Shown here: in pieces, positions 1-7,418 of the stretch | Layout of the letters: the number at the start of each line of letters is the position of its first letter | Numbering within the stretch: the first letter of the stretch is position 1 | Origin: Bacteroidota bacterium | GTDB taxonomy: Bacteria > Spirochaetota > Spirochaetia > JABMQR01 | Reading direction: 5' to 3' | NCBI GenBank assembly: GCA_013202335.1 | Contig: JABMQR010000231.1 | Location: 1 to 16,574, forward strand | Length of the DNA: 16,574 nucleotides | The notes under the pieces: model-generated | Seen by the model: only the letters and a program-made list of their open reading frames with translations | Told to the model about the DNA's origin: nothing | The model's database searches: none | Translations under genes and position numbers: made by a program

Positions 1-59
1 CCGGAAAAAGATTTGCTCACGTCTTTAATTTGAAGAACATATTCAGACTGCAAACACAT
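1..59 (-). CDS. mglA: MglA, galactose/methyl-galactoside ABC transporter ATPase (5' end only)
   Basis: Partial gene running off the left edge. The minus strand from the ATG at 59-57 encodes 20 residues beginning MCLQSEYVLQIKDVSKSFSG. This matches the N-terminus of sugar ABC ATPases of the MglA/RbsA/XylG class, where a short lead is followed by a 'hL-hhh-hsKsFpG' strand ahead of the Walker A motif; E. coli MglA has 'EYLLEMSGINKSFPG' here. A purine-rich stretch (GAGAGGTG, revcomp of 60-67) lies just before the ATG, closer than ideal for a ribosome binding site. Its place directly downstream of mglB fits the usual mglB-mglA-mglC order. The Walker motifs are outside the window, so the substrate is assigned from the neighbouring mglB. 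The family call is fairly safe. Confidence 0.8.
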   Translation of the reverse strand, partial: MCLQSEYVLQIKDVSKSFS

Positions 60-124
60 CACCTCTCACATTGAAATTTTCATTTTCACACAAAATAGAA
101 AAGGAATCCTGTACTATTTTGCTG

Positions 125-166
125 AAAAAGCCTGATGACGAGATTTAAGAAAATCCCACCATCAGG
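125..166 (-). terminator. Intercistronic factor-independent terminator between mglB and mglA
   Basis: On the minus strand CCTGATG (166-160) pairs with CATCAGG (137-131). Inside is a second stem, GATTT (155-151) with AAATC (146-142), around a 4-nt loop. A run of five T follows (129-125). The stem plus U-tract is the classic intrinsic terminator shape. It lies inside an operon, so it probably works as a partial terminator that lowers mglA relative to mglB. How leaky it is cannot be read from sequence. Confidence 0.7.
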
Positions 167-185
167 TATTATGCTGATAAACAAT

Positions 186-218
186 AACAGGGCTTCAGGA
201 TTACCCTTCCGCCCTGTT
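186..218 (-). terminator. Second stem-loop in the mglB-mglA gap
   Basis: AACAGGGC (186-193) and GCCCTGTT (211-218) are perfect 8-bp inverted repeats with a 17-nt loop. Read on the minus strand the stem is followed by ATTGTTTAT, T-rich but not a clean U-tract. It may be a weak terminator or a 3' stabilising hairpin protecting mglB mRNA. On the plus strand the downstream sequence is A-rich, so it would not terminate that way. Confidence 0.45.
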
Positions 219-241
219 TAAAAATTCAAATAGTAAACTTT

Positions 242-282
242 AGAAGTCGGACTTCATTAGAAGTCGGACTTCATTAGAAGTC
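242..282. repeat. 17-bp tandem repeat across the mglB stop codon
   Basis: AGAAGTCGGACTTCATT occurs twice in tandem (242-258, 259-275), followed by a partial third copy (276-282). In the mglB message each unit reads GACTTC-TAAT-GAAGTC, a 6-bp stem whose 4-nt loop holds the stop codon TAA in the first copy. The period of 17 is not a multiple of three, and because the first copy already stops translation the duplication adds nothing to the protein. Confidence 0.9.
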
Positions 283-1290
283 TTGGTAGTTTTCAGGGGT
301 TACTGCTACATATGCTACACGTACTGCTTTCGATCCATCGGTATCTACAACCCATGAATTTCCTGCAGTTACATCGTTACCCATTGCTACATTCTTTGCA
401 AGATCAAGTGTTGCACGAGCCTGGTTAACACCATCGTTCAGTACTGTTCCATTCATTTCGCCGTCCGCGATGTGCTGGAGAGCCTGTGCAAGTGCATCAA
501 CACCATAGAGAGGAAGCTCTACGTTAGCAGCTTTCAGTGCATTGATTGCACCAAATGCCATTCCGTCGTTGTTACAGATTACAAGCTCAATGTCGTTACC
601 AAAACTTGCGGTAAGCCATGCAGCCATCTTATCATTTCCATGAGCAGTTGACCAGTTAGGATCTGCTTCAAGAGCAAGTTCGTCTACAGCAATACCGGCA
701 TCGGTAAAAGCTTTTACGGAATAGATAGTTCTTGCTTCTGCATCAGGATGTCCGGGTTCACCTTTAAGAAGTACATACTGTACAACTCCGTCGCCGTTTT
801 TGTCCCAGTCTGGGTTTGCTTTCCAGTCATTTACCATCATTTCGCCCTGGATAATTCCGGATTCTGCTGAGTTTGTTCCAACATACCATACTTTATCATA
901 AGAGTTCATTACACCGGCTTCTGTTGCTTCTTTGTTGAAAAGAATCAGAGGGATGTCAGCTTTTTTAGCTTTTTCGATAATTGACATTGCTGATGCAGGA
1001 TCAACAAGGTTGATTGCCAGAACGTCTACGCCTTTTGTGATATAAACATCTACCTGGTCATTCAATTTAGCCTGCTGGCCTTCTGAATCCACGATGTCAA
1101 TTTCAACACCAATTTCTTCGGCATATCTTTCCAGTTCGGGTTTGATAACTCCGTTCATGAAATTATCCTGAAAACTATAGATATTCGCACCAATTGTTAC
1201 TGCGCCGTCTTCAGCGTCAGCACCTGCAAAAACTCCTGCAAGAGGAATGAGCATCATTATAACTAATGCTGTTAAAAAAAACTTTTTCAT
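274..1290 (-). CDS. mglB: MglB, periplasmic galactose/glucose-binding protein
   Basis: Periplasmic receptor that delivers D-galactose or D-glucose to the MglAC ABC transporter. The 338-residue protein starts with a Sec signal peptide (MKKFF, then a hydrophobic stretch to about residue 22) and has no lipobox Cys, so it should be free in the periplasm. Hallmarks of the family are all present: DNF at 42-44, a sugar-contact block with H181, D183 and R187, W213, N240-N241-D242, D265 in GVDAL and N285 in VLND. A calcium loop (D163, N165, D167, Q171) matches that of E. coli MglB, with E235 as the probable distal ligand. The ATG at 1290 is chosen over an upstream in-frame ATG at 1368 because it has TAAGGAG at 1304-1298 and opens directly into the signal peptide. 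The gene follows a paralogous lipoprotein and precedes mglA. Confidence 0.95.
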   Translation of the reverse strand: MKKFFLTALVIMMLIPLAGVFAGADAEDGAVTIGANIYSFQDNFMNGVIKPELERYAEEIGVEIDIVDSEGQQAKLNDQVDVYITKGVDVLAINLVDPASAMSIIEKAKKADIPLILFNKEATEAGVMNSYDKVWYVGTNSAESGIIQGEMMVNDWKANPDWDKNGDGVVQYVLLKGEPGHPDAEARTIYSVKAFTDAGIAVDELALEADPNWSTAHGNDKMAAWLTASFGNDIELVICNNDGMAFGAINALKAANVELPLYGVDALAQALQHIADGEMNGTVLNDGVNQARATLDLAKNVAMGNDVTAGNSWVVDTDGSKAVRVAYVAVTPENYQDF

Positions 1291-1297
1291 ACCGTTT

Positions 1298-1329
1298 CTC
1301 CTTAGGTTAGTCTGGTATCTTCTGATACC
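1298..1329 (-). promoter_or_regulatory. mglB ribosome binding site with a leader hairpin beside it
   Basis: TAAGGAG (1304-1298) lies 7 nt from the mglB ATG and fixes the start. Nine bases further upstream GGTATC and GATACC (1314-1319, 1324-1329) form a perfect 6-bp inverted repeat around a 4-nt loop. It could be a 5' mRNA stabiliser or an operator half-site pair. Confidence 0.6.
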
Positions 1330-1340
1330 GGTATGTAAAA

Positions 1341-1368
1341 ATTTTAGCATCGATCCTGATCCAAACAA
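1341..1368 (-). promoter_or_regulatory. Candidate internal sigma-70 promoter for mglB
   Basis: On the minus strand TTGTTT (1368-1363) and TAAAAT (1346-1341) are separated by 16 nt; the -10 box matches five of six consensus bases and the -35 box three of six. The site lies in the 136-nt gap between the lipoprotein gene and mglB, whereas the genes upstream overlap, so a separate promoter for the abundant binding protein is plausible. A weak -35 would suit activation by the AraC-type regulator encoded upstream. Confidence 0.4.
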
Positions 1369-1426
1369 TGTAATATCTTCTTCTCTCTTTATAAGATTTT
1401 ACAATTTTGCCAATAATCGTATTATT

Positions 1427-2479
1427 TCAATCCAGAGTGAACACTTTGTAATCTATCCAGATATATTTATCATCAATAATCTCAAAACTCATCTGATCCA
1501 GCGCCTTCTTGCCCAGAATATATTCAGACAACTCAACAATTGCTTTTGCCTGGGTCAGAGAATCGTTTAATACTGTCCCGTAGAGGTATCCCTGTTCAAT
1601 CTCCTCCACTGCTTCAGCCAGCCCGTCAATTCCTACAACCGGCAGCCAGTCATCATCCAGGGGGTCTATACGGCTATTTCCATTTGTATCGCTAAACACC
1701 TCTTCCTGCCGAATCCTATCAAGCGCACCTATAGCCATTGCATCATTGTTAGAGAGAAGAACCTCCATATCCCCACCGTACGTTTTAAGAATTTGCTCCA
1801 TTTTCTCAAAAGCCTGCACCTGATTCCAGTTTGCAACCTCGGTGATTAGGATTTCCAGATTAAATCCACGCTCCTGAAAAGCCCTGACAACCTCCACCGT
1901 CCTGATCTCCGCATCCTGATGTCCCTGTTCGCCTTTCAGAATTACGGCTTGAATTATATTATCCCCATTCCGGTCGTACCGGTTCAAATGATCAGGATCA
2001 CTGCCAAACAGTTCCATTATCAGTTCAGCCTGAAGCTGGCCTGACTGCTCCGCTCTTGCCCCTACATAGTAGGCTTTCTCCCAGAGCTTCAGATCCTCAA
2101 TCAGCGGTTCCCGATTGAAAAAGATTATCGGCATCTCCTGATCCTTCATCTTCTTCACCAAAGAGTAAGCTCCAAGCCGGTCCACCGGATTGATAATTAA
2201 CAAATCTCTCCCTTTAGCAGCCATTTCTTCAATCTGCTCATTCTGGAGGATTTGGGAATTTTGTGAGTCGAGGGTTTCCAGCTGATAGTTCGGAATACCG
2301 CTGGTAAGGTCTTCGAGTTGACGGGCAAAAGTATAGATAAACGGATCATTTTCATTATAGAGAATAAGTGCCGTCTGCTTCTCTTGCTGACTGCATCCGG
2401 CTGCTGAAATAATAAGTGCAAAAGTTATCAGCAGCAGTAATCCGCAGCTTGCGGTACGAGTTGTAAATCGGCTTTTCAT
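1427..2479 (-). CDS. Galactose-binding lipoprotein, MglB paralog, likely co-receptor of the sensor kinase
   Basis: A 350-residue periplasmic binding protein of the MglB family with a lipoprotein signal: hydrophobic residues 13-27 and a lipobox ending in Cys29 (SAAGC). It should therefore be membrane-anchored, unlike the MglB encoded next to it. The ligand residues of galactose-binding protein are kept (D45, F47, H187, D189, R193, W218, N244-N245-D246, D285, N305), as is the calcium loop (D169, N171, D173, Q177). An extra Asp/Asn-rich segment at 264-277 has no counterpart in MglB. Its ATG overlaps the kinase stop codon (ATGA), with AAGGAG 8 nt upstream. Anchoring, kept ligand residues and coupling to a kinase/regulator pair suggest a sensory role, as in AraPST of Geobacillus and XylFII-LytS-YesN of clostridia. 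A second transport receptor is the alternative. Confidence 0.85.
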   Translation of the reverse strand: MKSRFTTRTASCGLLLLITFALIISAAGCSQQEKQTALILYNENDPFIYTFARQLEDLTSGIPNYQLETLDSQNSQILQNEQIEEMAAKGRDLLIINPVDRLGAYSLVKKMKDQEMPIIFFNREPLIEDLKLWEKAYYVGARAEQSGQLQAELIMELFGSDPDHLNRYDRNGDNIIQAVILKGEQGHQDAEIRTVEVVRAFQERGFNLEILITEVANWNQVQAFEKMEQILKTYGGDMEVLLSNNDAMAIGALDRIRQEEVFSDTNGNSRIDPLDDDWLPVVGIDGLAEAVEEIEQGYLYGTVLNDSLTQAKAIVELSEYILGKKALDQMSFEIIDDKYIWIDYKVFTLD

Positions 2480-4215
2480 GCATTTTTCTCCTTACCGGTC
2501 GGCAGTTCAGCAGGCAACTCAATGGGAATCACCAGTTTGATGTTTGTCATCTCATCAAGCTTACTGGTAATTATGATATTCCCCTCAGCACCGTAATAGA
2601 GTTTAAGCCGCTGGTAGACATTTCGTATCCCGACACTGTTCACTTCGTGGGTACCGTCAAGAATCTCATACATTTCGCTGATTCTCTCCTCAGTAACACC
2701 ATACCCGGTATTTTCCACTTCAAATATCAGCAGACCGTTCTCCTTGTAGCCGCGAATAGTGATCTTTTCCTGCTCATCTCCTATCCCGTGATAAATTGCA
2801 TTCTCGACAATGGGCTGGAGAATAAGCTTCATTACCTTATACTCGTAAATCCCTTCATCAATCTCAAAGGTATAGGTAAATTTTTCCTGATACCGAATTT
2901 GCTGGATGGTGAGATAGTTCCTGATATGAGAGAGCTCATCGGTTACCGGAATAAAAGTCTCGCCCCGTGAAATACTAATCCGGAAAAACTTTGCCAGGGC
3001 AACTACGGTGGTTATAACATCATCGGTACGGTTGTTCTCAGCAAGCCAGACTATGGAGTCCAGCGTGTTGTAGAGGAAATGGGGATTAATCTGATTCTGG
3101 AGTGCACGCAGTTCGGTTTTTCTTTTATCACGCTGCTCCTCAACAACTTTCTCCATAAGCGAACGTATGGTATCGATCATGCGGTTAAATGAAGCAGCAA
3201 GGTGCACGACCTCACGCTGTCCGGAAACTGAGACTTTTGAATAAAAATCACCCTTCTCAATATTGGCCATGCTCTCACGAAGCAGTTTCATCGGGCTTGA
3301 TATTCTGCGGGAAATTGCTACTGCGGAGGCAGCAGCAACAACCCCTGATACGATGAAAATAATTACCAGGATCAGGAGCATCCTCCGTTTGGCACGTGCT
3401 ACTTCATCTACATCATTCACCGTAACAATACGCCAGCGGGTTTGTGAGAGCGGTGTAATATTCATGTGCATCACTTTATCGTCTATCTCAGCCGGAAAAC
3501 CGCCAAAGTAGTTCTGTACCGCAATATTTATACTCTCCTGTGACCTTATCTGATCGTAGGTTCCCGATGAGTATATCAGTGAGTCATCAGCATCCAGAAT
3601 AAGAATATGGCCGTTGGGACCCAGATTCGTTTTTTCAGCCAGATCGGTTATAGTCCGGAAATTGAGCTCTATCAGAATTACCCCATTTTCGTTTTTTCCG
3701 GTATCGGTATATTTAACGGACCGCGATACTGAAATTACCTGTTCATCATTATCTGCAGAGACACTCTGACTGTTTACTGCGGAAAAATGGAATATTGATT
3801 TCTCTTCAAGTGCACTGACAAACCATGATTCACCTGATATTCCCTCCCGACGGGTCTCCCTGACAGGATCACCCAGGATTTGCACACCCTGAGAATCAAA
3901 GAGTAATATTGAAACAACATCTCTCTTAATCTCTGAATTGATGAGATAGATATCCTGCAGTTCCGGTGCGGCACTGTTAACATCCAGGTTCAATGATGCA
4001 TACTGCACATAATTCGCTGTCTCTATAACACTGTTAATATAGCTCTCATAATTGAGCACTATCTGCTTGTTAATTTCCCGCGACTGGCTCTCTACCAGGT
4101 TGTCTGTTCTCTGAGAAAAGGTGGTATAGAAGATGATCCCGGTTACAAGCAGCATCGAAAATACGATCCCGAGAATCGCGATGAGTATGTTTTGTCCTAT
4201 GGAGAGCTTACGCAT
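2476..4215 (-). CDS. YesM-type sensor histidine kinase (dCache, HAMP, His_kinase)
   Basis: A 579-residue inner-membrane kinase. Transmembrane helices at about 11-31 and 279-301 flank an extracytoplasmic domain of roughly 245 residues with dCache-like features. A HAMP linker (about 302-355), the His_kinase domain with phospho-acceptor H379 in the NPHFLYN motif, and an ATPase domain with N-box QPIVENA (467-473) and G-box NTGYG (502-506) follow. This is the LytS/YesM class, which pairs with AraC-type regulators. The ATG at 4215 is preferred over longer starts because it opens the first helix and overlaps the regulator's stop by 8 nt. No strong ribosome binding site precedes it, so translational coupling is likely. 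The lipoprotein encoded immediately downstream is the probable ligand-bearing partner of the extracytoplasmic domain; that partnership is inferred from gene order. Confidence 0.92.
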   Translation of the reverse strand: MRKLSIGQNILIAILGIVFSMLLVTGIIFYTTFSQRTDNLVESQSREINKQIVLNYESYINSVIETANYVQYASLNLDVNSAAPELQDIYLINSEIKRDVVSILLFDSQGVQILGDPVRETRREGISGESWFVSALEEKSIFHFSAVNSQSVSADNDEQVISVSRSVKYTDTGKNENGVILIELNFRTITDLAEKTNLGPNGHILILDADDSLIYSSGTYDQIRSQESINIAVQNYFGGFPAEIDDKVMHMNITPLSQTRWRIVTVNDVDEVARAKRRMLLILVIIFIVSGVVAAASAVAISRRISSPMKLLRESMANIEKGDFYSKVSVSGQREVVHLAASFNRMIDTIRSLMEKVVEEQRDKRKTELRALQNQINPHFLYNTLDSIVWLAENNRTDDVITTVVALAKFFRISISRGETFIPVTDELSHIRNYLTIQQIRYQEKFTYTFEIDEGIYEYKVMKLILQPIVENAIYHGIGDEQEKITIRGYKENGLLIFEVENTGYGVTEERISEMYEILDGTHEVNSVGIRNVYQRLKLYYGAEGNIIITSKLDEMTNIKLVIPIELPAELPTGKEKNA

Positions 4216-5812
4216 TATTTTTATCACGATAATTCTTTGGGGAGACTCCTTTGTATTTTTTAAAGCTGTGACTGAAATAGTAGACATCGCGGTATCCGCA
4301 CTGGTGTGCAATTTCTACAATTCTGTCTCCGGTAAAATTCAGCAGCTCCTGAGCTTTCTCCATTCGAACTTTTGTAAGATATTTTACAAAGGTAGTGCTT
4401 TTATGTTTTTTAAACAGCAGGCTGAGATAGGAGATACTTATCCCCAGCTCATCACAAACCTGCTCCATCGACAGGTTGGGATCGCGATAATTGGTGGTTA
4501 TATAGGTGACGGCACTATCCAAAAGTCGCTGAGAGTTGGTCATTTTTGTAGTATCATTCAAGGTTCTCAACTGGAGGAGTACTGAAAGCACCCAGTCAAA
4601 CAGCTGTTCAAGGTTGCGGAACCCTGCGATTTTTTCCAACAGATCCTCGCCGAGGATTCCGTGCAGATCCGCCTTAACTGACTCTGCAAAATTTACCACC
4701 ACATTTACCAGATTGATAATATAGAGTCGATAATTTGCCAGTGCATGATTATGCTGGAGTGCTGCAGCCCGGAGATCGCCGATAACTTTCCGTATTTCAT
4801 CCTCACTCCCGAACTTCGCGGTATACTCGATAGTCTGGACTTCAGCATCAGAGAGATTAAGAACTTTCGGCTTTTGCCCTTCCAACTGATTTATATAGAC
4901 AATTCTTCCGGTATTCAGGAATTTACTATATCCGAGGGCCTTTTCCGCCTCCTGATATGCATTTCTCAGGGTTCTGAACTCCCTGTGCAGTTCACTGACT
5001 CCTATGTCAATTTTTGCTGAGAGAAATTTTTCGGCCATCTTCACCATCTCATAAAAGGCCTGATCCACCCGCTTGAGAAACTGGCGTCCTCCCTCTTTTA
5101 TCAGGAAGACGATGCCGTCATGAAACATAAAACTGTAATAACTGAAGGTATAGCGTTCAAGTATGGTCTGGATAATTGAACGAACCGAAAGCTTGAGTTT
5201 CTCGTACTCTATAACATCCCTCAGGTTCTCATCCCGCTCCAGCTGTACAAACGAAAGGAGGTAACGGGTATCATCAAGGGATATCCCATACTCTTTTAAG
5301 TTTTCAATATCTGACGCACTCCCTGCCAGAGCAGTAATAAGAAATGAGCTGAAGTAGTTGTCGATTATAAGCGGGATACTTTGTTCGTAGCGCTTTCGAA
5401 GAGCCTCAATGTTGTATTTTTCCTGGAATTCATTATCGAGTTCGATTTTCAGTTTTTGCAGAAAATTGGATATGTCATCCTGAGTAACCGGTTTAGTGAG
5501 ATAACTTGAGACGTGGAGTTCCACAGCTTCCCGGGCATAATCAAACTCATCATATCCGGTGATAAATGCTACGCGAACCGTGGGAAAGTCACGTTTAATT
5601 ATGGTAGCAAGCTCAATTCCGTCAATGTAGGGCATTTTTATATCGGTGAGAACGACATGCGGAGAGTGCTGCTCTATAAGTTCGATGGCGTCATAGCCGT
5701 TTCCGGCAGTGCCCACAACAGTAAATCCGCTGTCACTGGATATTTTTGAGTTGATGCGTCCACGAACTTCGTCTTCATCATCAACCAGTATCATCTTGTA
5801 CGGTTCGTTCAT
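4208..5812 (-). CDS. YesN-type response regulator (receiver plus AraC-family DNA-binding domain)
   Basis: A 534-residue cytoplasmic regulator. Residues 1-120 are a receiver with acidic pocket D11-D12, phospho-acceptor D57, T85 and K107. Residues about 121-425 form a long linker region with no motif I recognise. Residues about 430-530 are an AraC/XylS double helix-turn-helix, with the second-helix signature around GYRDVYYFSHSFKKYKGVSP. The ATG at 5812 has GGGAG at 5823-5819. As first gene of the block it precedes its cognate kinase, the lipoprotein, mglB and mglA, so it most likely activates mglBA and perhaps its own operon when phosphorylated. The target sites are not known; the palindromes near its promoter and in the mglB leader are candidates. 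Confidence 0.92.
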   Translation of the reverse strand: MNEPYKMILVDDEDEVRGRINSKISSDSGFTVVGTAGNGYDAIELIEQHSPHVVLTDIKMPYIDGIELATIIKRDFPTVRVAFITGYDEFDYAREAVELHVSSYLTKPVTQDDISNFLQKLKIELDNEFQEKYNIEALRKRYEQSIPLIIDNYFSSFLITALAGSASDIENLKEYGISLDDTRYLLSFVQLERDENLRDVIEYEKLKLSVRSIIQTILERYTFSYYSFMFHDGIVFLIKEGGRQFLKRVDQAFYEMVKMAEKFLSAKIDIGVSELHREFRTLRNAYQEAEKALGYSKFLNTGRIVYINQLEGQKPKVLNLSDAEVQTIEYTAKFGSEDEIRKVIGDLRAAALQHNHALANYRLYIINLVNVVVNFAESVKADLHGILGEDLLEKIAGFRNLEQLFDWVLSVLLQLRTLNDTTKMTNSQRLLDSAVTYITTNYRDPNLSMEQVCDELGISISYLSLLFKKHKSTTFVKYLTKVRMEKAQELLNFTGDRIVEIAHQCGYRDVYYFSHSFKKYKGVSPKNYRDKNNA

Positions 5813-5847
5813 ATAAGACTCCCGGGTTGTAATGCGCTATATACAAC

Positions 5848-5876
5848 ATAATCCCTTATTTGCCTGTATTTGGCAA
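5848..5876 (-). promoter_or_regulatory. Candidate promoter of the regulator-kinase-mgl operon, with an inverted repeat
   Basis: On the minus strand TTGCCA (5876-5871) and GATTAT (5853-5848) are 17 nt apart, matching five and four of six consensus bases. TTGCC and GGCAA (5860-5864, 5872-5876) form an inverted repeat with a 7-nt spacer that covers the -35 box and half the spacer, where a repressor or regulator could sit. It lies in the only sizeable gap (113 nt) between coaX and the regulator gene. Confidence 0.45.
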
Positions 5877-5895
5877 CCTAAAAAATCCAGGAGAG

Positions 5896-5910
5896 TACAT
5901 ACAGTATGTA
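5896..5910. promoter_or_regulatory. 15-bp perfect palindrome upstream of the regulator promoter
   Basis: TACATAC-A-GTATGTA is a perfect inverted repeat with 7-bp arms and one central base. It lies 20 bp upstream of the candidate -35 box and 16 bp past the coaX stop codon. That suits a dimeric regulator's upstream site. The arms are A/T-rich and no U-tract follows directly, so a terminator is less likely. The bound protein is unknown. Confidence 0.5.
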
Positions 5911-5925
5911 AATTCAAGTTCAGGC

Positions 5926-6708
5926 CTACGATTCCCGGGTATTCATCTGCAGAGTCTGGAAAATTCCTTCCAGCACAAGATCCGGTATTACTTCGTCGAA
6001 GACCCCGGCCTCACGAAACAGTGTAGAGAAACCACCGGTTGCCAATACTTTTAAATCCTTGTCGCCGGAGAAATTTTCCTCTGACAATCTGGTTACTAAT
6101 TCCCGTACTGCTCCCAGATTGCCATAAAAAAGCCCTGACTGAATGCTTTCCTCTGTGCTCTGACCACAAACACGATCGGGCTGTACGATTTCCACTTTTG
6201 GAAGTTTCGCCGTATGCTCCTCAAGGGCCTGCATACCAAGGCGCATGCCGGAAATTATGGCACCTCCAAGGTATTCTTTATCTGCGGTAATAACATCAAA
6301 GGTTGTTGCTGTTCCAAAATCAGTTATAATCAGATTTTTACCGGGATATCGGTGTATTCCCCCTATTGCATTGGCTATTCGGTCTGCGCCAACTGCCTGC
6401 GGATTCTTATATTTAATTTTCAGCCCTGTTCTGACACCAGCTTTCAGTACAAACGGTTCCTGACCAAAGTATCGTCTGCAGCTATTTATTACCGCATGGT
6501 TCATATCAGGAACTACAGAACAATAAGCGATGTGTTTCACTTCATAAGGGTCGAATCCGTTCTCCCGAATTGCACCACAGAGAAACAGCCCTATTTCATC
6601 CGAGGAGGCAGCCTGATCCGATACTTTTCTAAATCTGAGAACTATCTGATCATCCTGATAAAGCCCGCAGTATATCTGTGAGTTTCCTGCATCGATGCAA
6701 AGTATCAT
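5926..6708 (-). CDS. coaX: Type III pantothenate kinase CoaX
   Basis: Phosphorylates pantothenate with ATP to 4'-phosphopantothenate, the first committed step of CoA synthesis. The 260-residue protein has the acetate/sugar kinase-fold motifs of CoaX: DAGNS at 6-10 (phosphate loop), PQAVGADRIANA at 103-114 with likely catalytic D109, and TDFGTATTFD at 129-138. Length is normal. CoaX-type kinases are known to need a monovalent cation and to escape CoA feedback inhibition, so flux control here would have to lie elsewhere, possibly at transcription. Its ATG overlaps the coaB stop (ATGA), with AGGAG 9 nt upstream. It is the last gene of the pan-coa operon. Confidence 0.95.
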   Translation of the reverse strand: MILCIDAGNSQIYCGLYQDDQIVLRFRKVSDQAASSDEIGLFLCGAIRENGFDPYEVKHIAYCSVVPDMNHAVINSCRRYFGQEPFVLKAGVRTGLKIKYKNPQAVGADRIANAIGGIHRYPGKNLIITDFGTATTFDVITADKEYLGGAIISGMRLGMQALEEHTAKLPKVEIVQPDRVCGQSTEESIQSGLFYGNLGAVRELVTRLSEENFSGDKDLKVLATGGFSTLFREAGVFDEVIPDLVLEGIFQTLQMNTRES

Positions 6709-7418
6709 GTGTGTAATCTCCTATCTAATTGGCAAATATGGGTATAGAGCTGCTCAAAAAGCTGCTGTTTTGTTTGTGTTTGCGATAGTAGTGTCCCATC
6801 CGCAGCGTAGAGGTAAGCAGCATGGTGTGCATCATCAGGTTTAGTTCCTATCTCGTTCAGGTCATTATGAACCAGCAGATCACAGAGATCTTCCTGCAGG
6901 ATTTTTTGAACAGCCTGAGACTTCTCATCTGGATCCACGGTATTGGTCAGCTTAAATCCGGTCAGAATAATATCTCTTCCTCGGGCATATCCCCGGATTT
7001 TTGAAAGAATTTTGTAGTTTCTCCTGAACCGGACTATCATTGTCTCTGATCCGGAGGAGATTTTCCCCTGCCCGCCAACCGGTAGGGTAGTTCCATCAGG
7101 TGTTTCTATGAATTCAGGGGTATAATCGCTAACTGCAGCCAGGTGAATTACGGCGTTAATATCCCTTTCGTTTCCCAGAATTTTCTGCAGTTGTGCATCA
7201 AGATCTGAAAAGGTCCTGTATCGGACAGTGTCGATGGTGCCGTTCTCAGCATCACCGGGCAATACTGCATGATAGCCATGCAGCAGAACAACTTCGGTTC
7301 CCTTAGCAGCTATATATTCAGCAAGTCCTGCCCCGGTTCGACCGGTCGAGAAATTCGTGATATAGCGAACGCCGTCCAGAGGTTCTTCTGTTCCCCCGGA
7401 AGTAATTAATATTTTCAT
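6705..7418 (-). CDS. coaB: Monofunctional phosphopantothenate-cysteine ligase CoaB
   Basis: Joins phosphopantothenate and cysteine to phosphopantothenoylcysteine, normally at the expense of CTP. The 237-residue protein is only the ligase half of the usual CoaBC fusion. Visible motifs: nucleotide-binding TSGGTEEPLDGVRYITN at 6-22, AAVSDYTP at 94-101, a GKISS lysine loop at 118-122, TGFKL at 153-157 and HNDL at 184-187. From memory these resemble the stand-alone CoaB of streptococci and enterococci (AVSDYTP, KISS, GFKL) more than the fused enterobacterial enzyme. The ATG overlaps the coaC stop (ATGA), and the nearest GGGGAG is 14 nt away, so translation is probably coupled to coaC. Confidence 0.92.
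   Translation of the reverse strand: MKILITSGGTEEPLDGVRYITNFSTGRTGAGLAEYIAAKGTEVVLLHGYHAVLPGDAENGTIDTVRYRTFSDLDAQLQKILGNERDINAVIHLAAVSDYTPEFIETPDGTTLPVGGQGKISSGSETMIVRFRRNYKILSKIRGYARGRDIILTGFKLTNTVDPDEKSQAVQKILQEDLCDLLVHNDLNEIGTKPDDAHHAAYLYAADGTLLSQTQTKQQLFEQLYTHICQLDRRLHT

Noticed and set aside
1288..1368. Longer mglB start, adding 26 residues
   Set aside because: The upstream ATG would place a basic, non-hydrophobic stretch before a perfect signal peptide, and the strong TAAGGAG site fits only the ATG at 1290.
4216..4311. Kinase start 32 codons upstream
   Set aside because: It would bury the N-terminus deep inside the regulator gene and add a polar stretch before the first membrane helix, while the ATG at 4215 sits at the regulator's stop.
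5877..5925. Terminator downstream of coaX
   Set aside because: The palindrome is A/T-rich with a tiny loop and the TTTTTT run begins about 11 nt past it, so the two do not form a standard terminator; read-through into the mgl operon remains possible.
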